64,000 nt of DNA from Halopseudomonas aestusnigri (lineage in GTDB: Bacteria > Pseudomonadota > Gammaproteobacteria > Pseudomonadales > Pseudomonadaceae). Under the pieces are notes generated by a model. That model was given only the letters and a program-made list of their open reading frames with translations, was not told the DNA's origin and searched no databases. This document shows positions 27,793 through 35,846 of the stretch, in pieces. How positions within the stretch are numbered: position 1 is the stretch's first letter; every line of letters starts with the position of its first letter. The stretch covers positions 10,091 to 74,090 of the forward strand of contig NZ_NBYK01000005.1 of assembly GCF_002197985.1 (NCBI RefSeq), in the 5' to 3' direction. A program made the position numbers and the translations under genes.

Positions 27793-27805
27793 TATGGAGA
27801 AGAGC

Positions 27806-28471
27806 ATGAAACTGCTTATTCGTTTGACTGCCAGTCTGCTGGCACTGGGCAGCCCCGCGTTGCTGGCGCAGAGCGCTGACATTGCCGAGGAAGACATTCG
27901 CACGCTGAACGGCTGCGCGCTGATTCCCGGCACGCAATGCCAGGGTGCTGATCTGCGTGGCGCTGATCTCCGCCACCTGGATCTGCGCAAGGCGGACCTG
28001 ACCGGCTCCGACCTGCGCGATGCAGACCTCCGTCATGCAGTACTTGACCAAGCCAGACTCGACAACGCCCGGCTCGAAGGAGCCAACTTTACCCGTGCCA
28101 GCTTGCAGCAAACCGCCATGCGCGGCGCCCAGGCCGACGAAGCACAGTTTGTGGCCATCAGTGGCTGGAACCTCACAGCGCAGGGAGCCAGCTTCAAGGG
28201 CGCAGACTTTACGGGCGCCAGCCTGGACTTTGCGCGTTTCAGCGGTGCAACCATGCAAGGCACCGTGCTGCGCGCCGCCAATCTGGAGATGGCCTGGCTG
28301 CCCAAGGCCGATATGGCCGGCGCCGACCTGCGCGACGCCAACCTGCAGGAAGCCAAGCTCAACCACGCCAACCTGACCGATGCCAACCTGGAAGGCGCTC
28401 GCCTGCACTACGGCACCTTTCTGGACGTCACCATGCATGGCTGCCGGGCCTGTCCGGTTGATTGGGAATAA
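27806..28471 (+). CDS. exported pentapeptide-repeat protein
   Basis: A 221-residue protein with a signal peptide (MKLLIRLTASLLALGSPALLAQS). It then has about 30 A(D/N)LXX pentapeptide units forming a right-handed quadrilateral beta-helix (for example GADLRGADLRHLDLRKADLTGSDLRDADL), with CALIPGTQC before the repeats and CRACP at the C terminus, which may form disulfides. The ATG at 27806 starts the signal sequence. Pentapeptide proteins accompany exaA/pedE in other pseudomonads, so a periplasmic role in the alcohol-oxidation system is likely but undefined. Probably cotranscribed with exaA. Confidence 0.85.
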   Translation: MKLLIRLTASLLALGSPALLAQSADIAEEDIRTLNGCALIPGTQCQGADLRGADLRHLDLRKADLTGSDLRDADLRHAVLDQARLDNARLEGANFTRASLQQTAMRGAQADEAQFVAISGWNLTAQGASFKGADFTGASLDFARFSGATMQGTVLRAANLEMAWLPKADMAGADLRDANLQEAKLNHANLTDANLEGARLHYGTFLDVTMHGCRACPVDWE

Positions 28472-28502
28472 CTCGGCTGCGACCTAAAGCCTATCGTCAG
28501 AT

Positions 28503-28542
28503 GTGATTGCATTCTGCTAGTGTCTAGACAGAATGCAGTCAC
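28503..28542. promoter_or_regulatory. inverted repeat upstream of the GGDEF-EAL gene
   Basis: Arms GTGATTGCATTCTG (28503-28516) and CAGAATGCAGTCAC (28529-28542) match at 13 of 14 positions around a 12-base centre. It lies about 20 bp before the start codon. No T-tract follows, so an operator or a 5'UTR structure is more likely than a terminator. Confidence 0.5.
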
Positions 28543-28560
28543 GTCATCGGTGGGTGTCGT

Positions 28561-30894
28561 TTGAAACCATATTCACAGACCTTTGAATCACTGCGCGACG
28601 ACATCGCGCAAATGTACCGCAGTAACGAGCGCGAAATGGCGCTGTTACGGGGCACCCACCTCACCTCGGTAATTCGCGTTACGCCCGCGATGATGTTTGC
28701 CAACGTCGGCGCCGGCGGCTGCATCCTGCTGAGTTTTTCGCCCGATATTCCAAGCGGGCTATGGGTCTGGTTTTGTGCTCTCACCCTGAGCTGCCTGCTC
28801 GCCTGCGTCAGTTGGTGGCGAATGCCGGATAAGGGTCTGATGACGTCAGGTGTAAGCCGAATAAAGCGCTCTACCCTTCTCGCGGCGGGGCTAGCCTGCC
28901 TTTGGGGTGTGATGATCATCCTCTGGTTCCCAACCAGTGGTGGCCTGCAGCAGATGACCATCTCGACACTGGTAACAGGAATGATCGGCGCCGGCGGGTT
29001 TGTTCTCAGCCCGCTGCCACGTGCCAGCATCATCTATGTCGGCATATACACGCTGGCCTCCCTGATCGGCCTGCTGTTTACCGGTCAAACTCACTTCTTT
29101 GCTTTCGCCCTGCTGCTGTCACTCTACTCGCCGATGGTAGTCATCGGTGCGCTGCTGTCGTGGCGCAAATCAACCGACCTGATCAATGCGCAGCGCAAAG
29201 CTTCGCGCCAGGGCGAAATGCTCTCGGTGCTGCTTCAGGACTTCGAGCTGGATGCCGGTGACGCGCTGTGGGAAACAGACGCCGATGGCATGCTCAACCA
29301 CGTTTCGCCGCGGCTGATCGAACTGCTTGAACTGGCGCCCAATGAGCACCTGGAAAAACGCTTCGTGGAGCTGCTGAGTGATCGCTGCGCGGAGTTGAAG
29401 AAGCAAGGCACCGAACTGATTGAATGTCGCCAGAACTTCCGTGCACTGCCGCTCAGCTTGCAAGGCCGCCGCGGAGTGCGCCACCTGGCCTTGACGGGCA
29501 AAATTCTTCTGGATGATCAAGGCCGCTTTGTCGGACGGCGTGGCATCGTCAGCGACGTGACCGACAAGGTCAACAACGAACGCATGCTGCAAACCCTGGC
29601 CCATACCGACTCACTGACCGGCCTGGCCAACCGTTTCAAGCTGCGCGACACCATCAGTGCACTGGTCAAACGCGACCAGCCACTGGCCCTGCTATCGGTC
29701 GACCTGGACCGCTTCAAGAGTATCAACGACAACCACGGCCACAGTACCGGCGACGCCCTGCTTCAGGTCATCGCCCGCCGCCTGCTCGGTTGCGCCGGCG
29801 ACAACATGCTGGTCGCCCGCCTCGGCGGCGATGAATTCGCCTTGGTGGTATGGCAGTTTGAGAGCAGCACAGAGATCACCACCCTGGCCCAGAAGCTGAT
29901 CAGCAACCTCAGTAACCCTGTCACCGTCGCTGAGCGAGAGTTTCGCGTTGGCGCCAGCATCGGTATCAGCGTGCGCCCGCCGGGCGGTCCTCATCTGGAT
30001 GATCTGATGGTGCAATCGGATATGGCACTCTACACAGCAAAGGCTGCGGGCAGGGGCTGCTGGTCGCTCTACTCCGAGGAAATGGGCGAGCGCAGCCGGC
30101 GCAGACTGGCCATTGAAGAGGGTTTGCGACACGCCATTGAGCGAGGGCAGATTCAGGTTCACTGGCAACCAAAGGTTGATCTCGCGCAGTGGGAGATTGT
30201 CGGCGCCGAGGCATTGATTCGCTGGAGCCATCCCGAGCTGGGCAGAGTCGGACCGGACGAGTTTATTCCCATTGCCGAACAGTGCGGTCTGATTGACGGT
30301 CTGGGCCACTGGGTACTTGAGGAGGCCTGCCGGGCCGCAGTCAACGAACTGCAAGGGCTGACCATTTCAGTCAATGTCTCGGCGATGCAGATACAGTTCG
30401 GGCATTTTCTTGAGGACCTCAAGACCCTGCTGCAACGCTACCAGCTCGCCCCGCAGCGGCTTGAGCTGGAGGTCACCGAGTCGGTAATTTTGGATGACCC
30501 GGATCAGGCGCTGGCCATGCTCCACGCCATCCGTGAGACCGGCGTAAGACTGGCACTGGACGACTTCGGTACTGGCTACTCGTCTTTGTCGTACTTGCGC
30601 TGCTTTCCGTTCGACACCCTGAAGATCGACCGCTCATTCATTACCGAATTGCTGACCCGACAGGATGCCCAGGCCATCGTGCGGATGATTACTGAGCTGG
30701 CCATCACCCTCAGCAAGCGTACGGTCTGCGAAGGCGTTGAAACTGCCGAGCAGCTCAATGCCATCTGCGCCACTGGCTGCAACGAGGTACAGGGCTATCT
30801 GATATCCGCGCCGGTGCCGCTCTCGGCATTCCCGCGCAGCCTGCCCGAGCGCCCCAGCGTTGTCACGGTCATGACAAGCGAGCTGCAGAACTGA
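28561..30894 (+). CDS. membrane PAS-GGDEF-EAL cyclic-di-GMP enzyme
   Basis: A 777-residue protein. After a soluble helix of about 40 residues come six predicted membrane helices (about 38-210). Then a PAS-like region (about 225-340), a GGDEF domain with intact RLGGDEF, and an EAL domain with EALIRW, NVSAMQIQ, LDDFGTGYSSLSYLR and KIDRSFI. Both active sites look complete, so it could make and degrade c-di-GMP; which activity dominates is unknown. The start is a TTG at 28561 preceded by GGTGGGTG; an internal ATG 48 bp on is an alternative. It follows the exaA/pentapeptide unit but is probably a separate transcript, ended by the bidirectional terminator at 31142-31180. Confidence 0.88.
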   Translation: MKPYSQTFESLRDDIAQMYRSNEREMALLRGTHLTSVIRVTPAMMFANVGAGGCILLSFSPDIPSGLWVWFCALTLSCLLACVSWWRMPDKGLMTSGVSRIKRSTLLAAGLACLWGVMIILWFPTSGGLQQMTISTLVTGMIGAGGFVLSPLPRASIIYVGIYTLASLIGLLFTGQTHFFAFALLLSLYSPMVVIGALLSWRKSTDLINAQRKASRQGEMLSVLLQDFELDAGDALWETDADGMLNHVSPRLIELLELAPNEHLEKRFVELLSDRCAELKKQGTELIECRQNFRALPLSLQGRRGVRHLALTGKILLDDQGRFVGRRGIVSDVTDKVNNERMLQTLAHTDSLTGLANRFKLRDTISALVKRDQPLALLSVDLDRFKSINDNHGHSTGDALLQVIARRLLGCAGDNMLVARLGGDEFALVVWQFESSTEITTLAQKLISNLSNPVTVAEREFRVGASIGISVRPPGGPHLDDLMVQSDMALYTAKAAGRGCWSLYSEEMGERSRRRLAIEEGLRHAIERGQIQVHWQPKVDLAQWEIVGAEALIRWSHPELGRVGPDEFIPIAEQCGLIDGLGHWVLEEACRAAVNELQGLTISVNVSAMQIQFGHFLEDLKTLLQRYQLAPQRLELEVTESVILDDPDQALAMLHAIRETGVRLALDDFGTGYSSLSYLRCFPFDTLKIDRSFITELLTRQDAQAIVRMITELAITLSKRTVCEGVETAEQLNAICATGCNEVQGYLISAPVPLSAFPRSLPERPSVVTVMTSELQN

Positions 30895-30926
30895 CGCCGC
30901 CCGGCCCTGAGATGGCAGGTAAGCTT

Positions 30927-31160
30927 GCAGGCTCGGTCGAACGAGGGTTCTCACCGAGAGCTCGCCGGATAAACAAAAACGCCCAGCTGAGCCGGGGACT
31001 GTGCCGTCTGAGACTTCGTCAGGGATTATTCGGCGCTGCGCGCCTCACCCCTCTTCGAGGGGCCGCCGTCGCGATGCTCCGGCGTTCCTCGCCTGCAAGC
31101 AGGCTCGGTCGAACGAGGGTTCTCACCGAGAGCTCGCCGGATAAACAAAAACGCCCAGCT
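30927..31160. repeat. 62-bp direct repeat, two copies
   Basis: Positions 30927-30988 and 31099-31160 are identical over 62 bp (GCAGGCTCGG to GCCCAGCT). Each copy ends with the left half of the terminator stem, but only the second copy is followed by the right half. It includes a small CTCGGT/ACCGAG hairpin. Part of a 489-bp gene-free stretch (30895-31383) whose remainder holds the terminator, att site and integrase arm repeats. Confidence 0.8.
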
Positions 31161-31180
31161 AGGCTGGGCGTTTTTGTTTA
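31142..31180. terminator. bidirectional rho-independent terminator
   Basis: A perfect 18-bp stem (TAAACAAAAACGCCCAGC, 31142-31159, with 31163-31180) and 3-base loop, with A and T runs on both sides. It ends the GGDEF-EAL gene. It directly abuts the att site, so before the element inserted it would also have terminated the tRNA-Ser gene. Confidence 0.93.
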
Positions 31181-31181
31181 T

Positions 31182-31195
31182 TGGCGGAGAGTCAG
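31182..31195. other. attachment site, truncated tRNA copy (int side)
   Basis: TGGCGGAGAGTCAG is identical to the 3' terminal 14 bp of the tRNA-Ser at 41035-41048. The tRNA similarity stops here, so this is the att core left on the distal side. Confidence 0.85.
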
Positions 31196-31337
31196 TCCTA
31201 CAAAAACCAATCTATAAGCGTCTATTCAATTCCACTAAACGAACAAAATAAATCAACAAAGCCTAGCATTCACGGGCATTACAGCCTAACATCCGTCCAA
31301 CAAGCACCAAAGCACCCTGTTTCCTTCCACCATCTTA

Positions 31338-31380
31338 ATGGGGGATCAAATGGGGGATCAGCCGAATAAGTGGGGGATCA
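31338..31380 (+). repeat. integrase arm-type repeats, left end (3 copies)
   Basis: ATGGGGGATCA at 31338-31348 and 31350-31360, and GTGGGGGATCA at 31370-31380, in direct orientation just before the integrase start. Matching copies occur inside the right end (40959-40981). This is the layout of integrase or excisionase arm sites. Confidence 0.7.
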
Positions 31381-31383
31381 GGC

Positions 31384-32634
31384 ATGGCGGACCGGACTGC
31401 AAACAAGCTGAAATCCAAGCAGGTGGAAAGCCTGACAGAGCCGGGAACCTATGAGGACGGCAACGGCCTGCGCCTTGTAGTCAGCAAAACTGGCCGCAAG
31501 TCGTGGGTGTTCCGCTATCAGATCAACGGCAAGCGCCGGGAGATGGGGTTAGGCAAATACCCTGGCCGTTCACTGGAGAACGCCCGCAGGGATGCCGAGG
31601 ACGCTCGCAGACAGATCGCTAGCGGCATTGACCCTATCGACGCCGCCCATGCTGAACGCGAAGCCCAGCAGGCCGCCGCTATTGTCGAGGCCGCCAAACG
31701 GATCACCTTTGACCAAGTGGCCGCCGATTACATTGCCGCCCATCGCGCCGGCTGGAAGAACGCCAAGCATGCCCAGCAATGGGAAAACACTCTGAACACC
31801 TATGCATCGCCCGTTATCGGCAAGCTGTCACCGGATGACATAACCACCGAGCAGGTGTTGAAGGTCCTGCAACCGATCTGGACGACCAAGCCCGAAACCG
31901 CAAGCCGAGTGCGCAACCGCATTGAGTTGGTACTGGACGCAGCCAAGGCACGCGGCCTGCGCGATGGCGAGAACCCAGCCCGCTGGCGCGGACACCTGGA
32001 TAAGCTGCTGCCCAAGCGTGCCAAGGTGCGAGCGGTGAAGCATCACCCCGCCCTACCCTGGCAGGACCTGCCCGCGTTTATGGCGCGACTGAGCGAAGCC
32101 GGCAACCTGACGCACGCCGCCATGCGCCTAACCATCCTGACCGCCTGCCGCAGTGCCGAGGTGCTGAACGCTGAATGGTCGGAGATCGACATGCAGGCCC
32201 GCACCTGGACCATTCCAGCCGAACGCATGAAGGCCAGCAAAGAACACCGGGTGCCACTATCTGACGCTGCCATCGCTGTGCTGGAAGCCCTGCCCCGTGA
32301 TGATGACAGCCCCTATGTGTTCCCTGGTGCCCGACGCGGCCGCCCGTTGTCCAATATGGCTATGCTGATGGGGCTGCGCCGTCTGGAGCGTGACGACCTG
32401 ACCATGCACGGCTTTCGCTCCACGTTTCGGGACTGGGCAGCAGAGGCCACCCATTACCCGCGCGACGTATGCGAGCAGGCACTAGCCCATACCATCGGCA
32501 ATGCAGTTGAGGCGGCTTATCGGCGTGGCGATCTGTTCGACAAGCGCCGGGCCATGATGGATGACTGGGCGCATTACGCGACCACCGCCCCAAGCGGCAA
32601 GGTAGTGCGCGGCAATTTCAAGAAATCTGGATGA
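31384..32634 (+). CDS. int: P4-type tyrosine integrase
   Basis: A 416-residue site-specific recombinase that should insert and excise the element at tRNA-Ser. N-terminal DUF4102 arm-binding domain (YEDGNGLRLVVSKTGRKSWVFRYQ), a SAM-like core-binding domain (about 95-180), and a catalytic domain with Arg in TACRSAEVLNAEW, HGFR (HxxR), His in LAHTIGN, and the nucleophile Tyr in EAAYRRGDLF. ATG at 31384 directly after the arm repeats. Full length and apparently intact. It is at the end of the element away from the intact tRNA. Confidence 0.95.
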   Translation: MADRTANKLKSKQVESLTEPGTYEDGNGLRLVVSKTGRKSWVFRYQINGKRREMGLGKYPGRSLENARRDAEDARRQIASGIDPIDAAHAEREAQQAAAIVEAAKRITFDQVAADYIAAHRAGWKNAKHAQQWENTLNTYASPVIGKLSPDDITTEQVLKVLQPIWTTKPETASRVRNRIELVLDAAKARGLRDGENPARWRGHLDKLLPKRAKVRAVKHHPALPWQDLPAFMARLSEAGNLTHAAMRLTILTACRSAEVLNAEWSEIDMQARTWTIPAERMKASKEHRVPLSDAAIAVLEALPRDDDSPYVFPGARRGRPLSNMAMLMGLRRLERDDLTMHGFRSTFRDWAAEATHYPRDVCEQALAHTIGNAVEAAYRRGDLFDKRRAMMDDWAHYATTAPSGKVVRGNFKKSG

Positions 32635-32715
32635 CCGGACGGCATCCGATAGGTGCCGGGCCGCTGTTGGAGCAGTGGCCCGGCTATCACACGGCGACTA
32701 TACGAGGTACACGCC

Positions 32716-32970
32716 ATGCAATACCAAGAGCATATCAAGAAGCTGCCTAAACTGGCATGGGACCACGGCGAGCGGACGGTAAGCGCTGCACTCGGGCTTG
32801 ATGCTATAGCCAACCTGCTAGGCGCTGACGGTTCTGAGCACTACATGAATAACGAGGACCGCGAAGGCCTGGCGCACGCAATTCGTGCTTTGTCCGGGTT
32901 CCTTCATAGTGCAGGCAACGACCTGTGCGAAGAAGCCGAAATGTGCGGCGCGCTGGAGAAATCACAATGA
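32716..32970 (+). CDS. hypothetical protein, element-borne
   Basis: An 84-residue acidic protein (MQYQEHIKKLPKLAWDHGER) with no recognised domain; mostly helical by composition. ATG at 32716 with GAGG upstream. Its stop overlaps the next start (ATGA), so it begins a three-gene translationally coupled set. A hairpin (GCCGGGCC/GGCCCGGC, about 32656-32695) separates it from the integrase. Confidence 0.7.
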   Translation: MQYQEHIKKLPKLAWDHGERTVSAALGLDAIANLLGADGSEHYMNNEDREGLAHAIRALSGFLHSAGNDLCEEAEMCGALEKSQ

Positions 32971-33248
32971 CCACTGAAAACACTACTGCTCTCCTGCATA
33001 GCATTCTTGGTGAAATAGGAACCGCAGCAAACACCCTGGGCGGCGAGCTTATGGAGGCGTGCGCCACCGCAGACGCTTGCACCGGCCGACGCCTGCACGC
33101 GCTTGGGGCATTGGCTGACAAAATCGGCTGGCTTGCAGACCTGGCGTTGGAGAAAACCACCGGGAGCGCGGAAATTGTGGGCGATGCCGAAGACTGGTTT
33201 CTGCCGCCGAGTTACCACGCCGCCAAGAGCATGGAGGGCAAGCAATGA
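32967..33248 (+). CDS. hypothetical protein, element-borne
   Basis: A 93-residue protein (MTTENTTALLHSILGEIGTA), Ala/Leu rich and probably helical, with three Cys. No family recognised. Coupled by ATGA overlaps to both neighbours. Confidence 0.7.
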   Translation: MTTENTTALLHSILGEIGTAANTLGGELMEACATADACTGRRLHALGALADKIGWLADLALEKTTGSAEIVGDAEDWFLPPSYHAAKSMEGKQ

Positions 33249-33517
33249 ACAAGTCTACGCACCCCAAGTTCGATTCCGCTGGAGACTTCACCCGGTTTCT
33301 TGTCGTGCAGCGCGGAGACATACTCCGAGGCCCCTATGGGTATCTAGGACCATTCGCAACTGACGATGAAGTAGATCTAGCCTGCGAACGGCTGGCCTTG
33401 GCAGAACCGGCACAGAGCTTCTACGCAGCAGAATGCATGCTTATCTCGGTCGCAGCATCGGAGATCGAGGCGGACTACCAACAGGCATTGCGACGCCTTG
33501 ACGGCCTAGCAGCCTAA
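33245..33517 (+). CDS. hypothetical protein, element-borne
   Basis: A 90-residue protein (MNKSTHPKFDSAGDFTRFLV) with no recognised domain. Its start overlaps the preceding stop by 4 bp. Last of the coupled set; 90 bp of non-coding DNA follows. Confidence 0.7.
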   Translation: MNKSTHPKFDSAGDFTRFLVVQRGDILRGPYGYLGPFATDDEVDLACERLALAEPAQSFYAAECMLISVAASEIEADYQQALRRLDGLAA

Positions 33518-33607
33518 CCGAGTTCGACCAGCCTAGCCCGACGGGGCGAAAAGCGGATCACCTACCCGCCTGGCTGGTTGATTTAGTAGGTCGCCTGAGG
33601 AGGCGCT

Positions 33608-34246
33608 ATGAAAGTATCAGACCTTGTTTTGTATCGCCGATTTGACCCAAAGGTTCACGGCATTACGGCAGAGGAAGCACTGGACCGAGCAGTTGACGGC
33701 GAGATACCCGTCTTTTACAAAATTGACGCGCCCGTCACGCTTCACGGCCCAACACATACCGAGCCAAGTGGAAAGAAAGTTGCCGGCCCAGACCTTGGCA
33801 AGTGGCACAGCATCACTATTCAGATACCGCAAGGCCTCCTGTTCGACCTCATGCTCGACGAGCAAGCACACCTGACCGACGCAGATGGCAACCCAACCGC
33901 ACTTGAGGTTGAAAGCGTCTACCCTGCCGCTCCACAAGAGTTCAGCTCATACTTGCTATGGCCGGAAGGCCGCCCGATCCAGCTAGAGAGGGACAAGCTA
34001 TTTTTCAACGCTGCCGACTTGAAGGGGCTTGCTACCGACAAAGAGCGACCAATACATACAAGAGAGCGCCGGAACGTAGCCCAGATCATAGCCGCGCTGG
34101 CACGCATGGCTGACCTTGACCTGTCCGAGCCTTACAAAGCGTACGATGCTATGGAGAGCTCGAGCGACCTAGCCGGCGCGCAACTCCCCAGCAAAGACAC
34201 AGTGGCAAGATGGCTCAAAGCCGCCCATGCAGAAGATAAAGCATGA
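33608..34246 (+). CDS. hypothetical protein with C-terminal helical DNA-binding-like segment
   Basis: A 212-residue protein. The N-terminal two thirds are of unknown fold. The C terminus (RRNVAQIIAALARMADLDLSEP to TVARWLKAAH) resembles the paired-helix tails common in phage and mobile-element proteins, where DTVARWLKAA looks like an HTH recognition helix. ATG at 33608 with GAGGAGG upstream. Function unknown. Confidence 0.75.
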   Translation: MKVSDLVLYRRFDPKVHGITAEEALDRAVDGEIPVFYKIDAPVTLHGPTHTEPSGKKVAGPDLGKWHSITIQIPQGLLFDLMLDEQAHLTDADGNPTALEVESVYPAAPQEFSSYLLWPEGRPIQLERDKLFFNAADLKGLATDKERPIHTRERRNVAQIIAALARMADLDLSEPYKAYDAMESSSDLAGAQLPSKDTVARWLKAAHAEDKA

Positions 34247-34255
34247 ACGCCAGAG

Positions 34256-34286
34256 TCTAACTAGAACAACGGCAATTCTAGTTAGA
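34256..34286. promoter_or_regulatory. perfect inverted repeat upstream of alpA
   Basis: TCTAACTAGAA (34256-34266) and TTCTAGTTAGA (34276-34286) are perfect 11-bp arms around a 9-base centre, about 78 bp before alpA. No T-run follows. A regulator operator for the alpA-replication operon is likely. Confidence 0.6.
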
Positions 34287-34363
34287 ACACCTCAGAGGCA
34301 ACCATCTATTGAATGCATAACCACAACCCATTAAGCGCCAACAAGCGCAAAGGAGTTCTGGTT

Positions 34364-34552
34364 ATGTCTACCCGCTACATCATGCGCCTGCCGGAAGTGA
34401 TCGAGAAAACCGGCTACAAGCGCGCCAGCATTTACAACTTCATGAAGGCCGGCACGTTTCCGCAGGCCCGCCGCATCGGTCCGCGCGCCGTTGGCTGGGA
34501 TAGCCTGGAAGTCGAAGCCTGGATCGCCAAGCAACTGGGGGAGGTCGCCTAA
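34364..34552 (+). CDS. AlpA-family DNA-binding regulator/excisionase
   Basis: A 62-residue winged-HTH protein with the AlpA signature RLPEVIEKTGYKRASIYNFMKAGTFPQARRIGPRAVGWDSLEVEAWI. AlpA proteins act as excision factors or transcription activators in satellites and integrative elements. ATG at 34364 with AAGGAG upstream. Followed without gap by the next gene. Confidence 0.93.
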   Translation: MSTRYIMRLPEVIEKTGYKRASIYNFMKAGTFPQARRIGPRAVGWDSLEVEAWIAKQLGEVA

Positions 34553-34840
34553 ATGACAGGCAAAGAAAAGGCCGACCCGAAGGCCAGCCCCAATACACAC
34601 AGCCCCAATAATACCAGTACTGGCGCTCAACGCGCACGACTGCTGGAGCACCTGGAATATGGCGCGGTGGACACCATCACCGCCCGCAGCAAACTGAACG
34701 TGATGCAGCCCGCCGCACGCATCAAGGAACTGCGCGACGCCGGCCACAACATCAGTACCCAACGCATCACCCAGACCGACGAACACGGCCGCACCCATAA
34801 GGGCGTCGCGCTGTACTACCTAAGCCAGTCGGAGGCATAA
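34553..34840 (+). CDS. winged helix-turn-helix protein, element-borne
   Basis: A 95-residue protein. After a disordered N terminus, residues about 25-90 (ARLLEHLEYGAVDTITARSKLNVMQPAARIKELRDAGHNI) look like the winged-HTH domain often encoded beside AlpA and toprim genes in Pseudomonas elements. It starts immediately after alpA. Likely DNA binding for replication or regulation. Confidence 0.75.
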   Translation: MTGKEKADPKASPNTHSPNNTSTGAQRARLLEHLEYGAVDTITARSKLNVMQPAARIKELRDAGHNISTQRITQTDEHGRTHKGVALYYLSQSEA

Positions 34841-34842
34841 CC

Positions 34843-34986
34843 ATGACCACCAACCAACACTGCCGGCAGGCGGTGACGCCCCCGGCTTGCCTGCAAACAA
34901 CCAACGCCCTGTTGCTGGCGCTGCAACCCGCTGGCCCTGACCTGATACTGCTGCTGGCGCTGGAGGTGCTGCTATGGACTGCATAA
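34843..34986 (+). CDS. small overlapping reading frame, element-borne
   Basis: A 47-residue frame (MTTNQHCRQAVTPPACLQTT, with a Leu-rich hydrophobic end ALLLALQPAGPDLILLLALEVLLW). ATG 2 bp after the previous stop with GGAGG upstream. It overlaps the toprim start by 13 bp. It bridges an otherwise empty 133-bp gap in a tightly packed operon, which supports it. Could be a small membrane peptide or just a coupling leader. Confidence 0.5.
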   Translation: MTTNQHCRQAVTPPACLQTTNALLLALQPAGPDLILLLALEVLLWTA

Positions 34987-35846
34987 CCGCCTTCCGTGAT
35001 GCCCCGCAAGCGGTCTATGGAGCAATGGACCTGGACCCGATAGCAGACGGCATGATTCATCGTTTCACCGTCCCCGGCGACCGACCCGGCAGCAATAACG
35101 GCTGGTACGTCCTGCACGCTGGCGTCATTGCGTCTGGTGCCTTTGGTAGCTGGAAGATTGGCGACTGCCACACCTGGACCAGCCGGGAGCCTGCCGACCA
35201 GCGCGAAGCCCACCACCTGCGCCAGCAGATGGAACAGGCCCGACGCCAACGGGAGGCAGAGCAACGCCAGCGCCAGCAGGCCACCGCCGAGTATGCCCGC
35301 AAGCTGTGGCGTGATGCCCGCCGCGCCGATCCAGAACACCCCTACCTAACCGCCAAGGGATGCCGACCGCACGCCCTCCGCCAATTGGGTGATGCCCTGC
35401 TGGTGCCGCTGACCCACAAAGGCGAGCTGATGAACGTACAACGCATCCACCCAGACGGCAGCAAGCGCTTTCTGTCTGGTGGCCGCGTGAAAGGCTGCTG
35501 TAGCCCGCTGGGACTGATACAAGCAGGCCAGCCCCTGTACCTGTGCGAAGGTTGGGCAACCGGCGCAACCCTGCACGAGAACACCGGCCACCCCGTCGCC
35601 TGCGCGATGAACGCCGGCAACCTGTTAGCCGTCGGGCAGCAGCTGCAACGCACCTACCCTGACGCCCTGCTGATCGTAGCCGGTGACGACGACCGCCAGA
35701 CCGAGGGCAACCCCGGCAAGACCGCTGCCATTACCGCCGCCGCGACGCTGGGCTGTGGCCTGATCCTGCCGCCCTGGAGCGGTGACGAACCCCTGACCAT
35801 GACAGACTTCAACGACCTGCGCCAATGGCAGGAGGGCAAGCTATGA
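34974..35846 (+). CDS. toprim-domain primase-like protein
   Basis: A 290-residue protein. A charged coiled segment (about 70-110) precedes a toprim domain with Glu in LYLCEGWATGATL and the acidic motif VAGDDDRQTEGNPG. Such proteins with DUF3987 partners form the replication module of P4-like and other Pseudomonas integrative elements. The stop overlaps the next start by 4 bp. Confidence 0.88.
   Translation: MDCITAFRDAPQAVYGAMDLDPIADGMIHRFTVPGDRPGSNNGWYVLHAGVIASGAFGSWKIGDCHTWTSREPADQREAHHLRQQMEQARRQREAEQRQRQQATAEYARKLWRDARRADPEHPYLTAKGCRPHALRQLGDALLVPLTHKGELMNVQRIHPDGSKRFLSGGRVKGCCSPLGLIQAGQPLYLCEGWATGATLHENTGHPVACAMNAGNLLAVGQQLQRTYPDALLIVAGDDDRQTEGNPGKTAAITAAATLGCGLILPPWSGDEPLTMTDFNDLRQWQEGKL

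Noticed and set aside
25756-27990. A 744-codon frame on the minus strand opposite exaA
   Set aside because: It is the antisense of a strongly supported quinoprotein gene with high GC third positions, has no recognisable domain, and spans the exaA start and stop.
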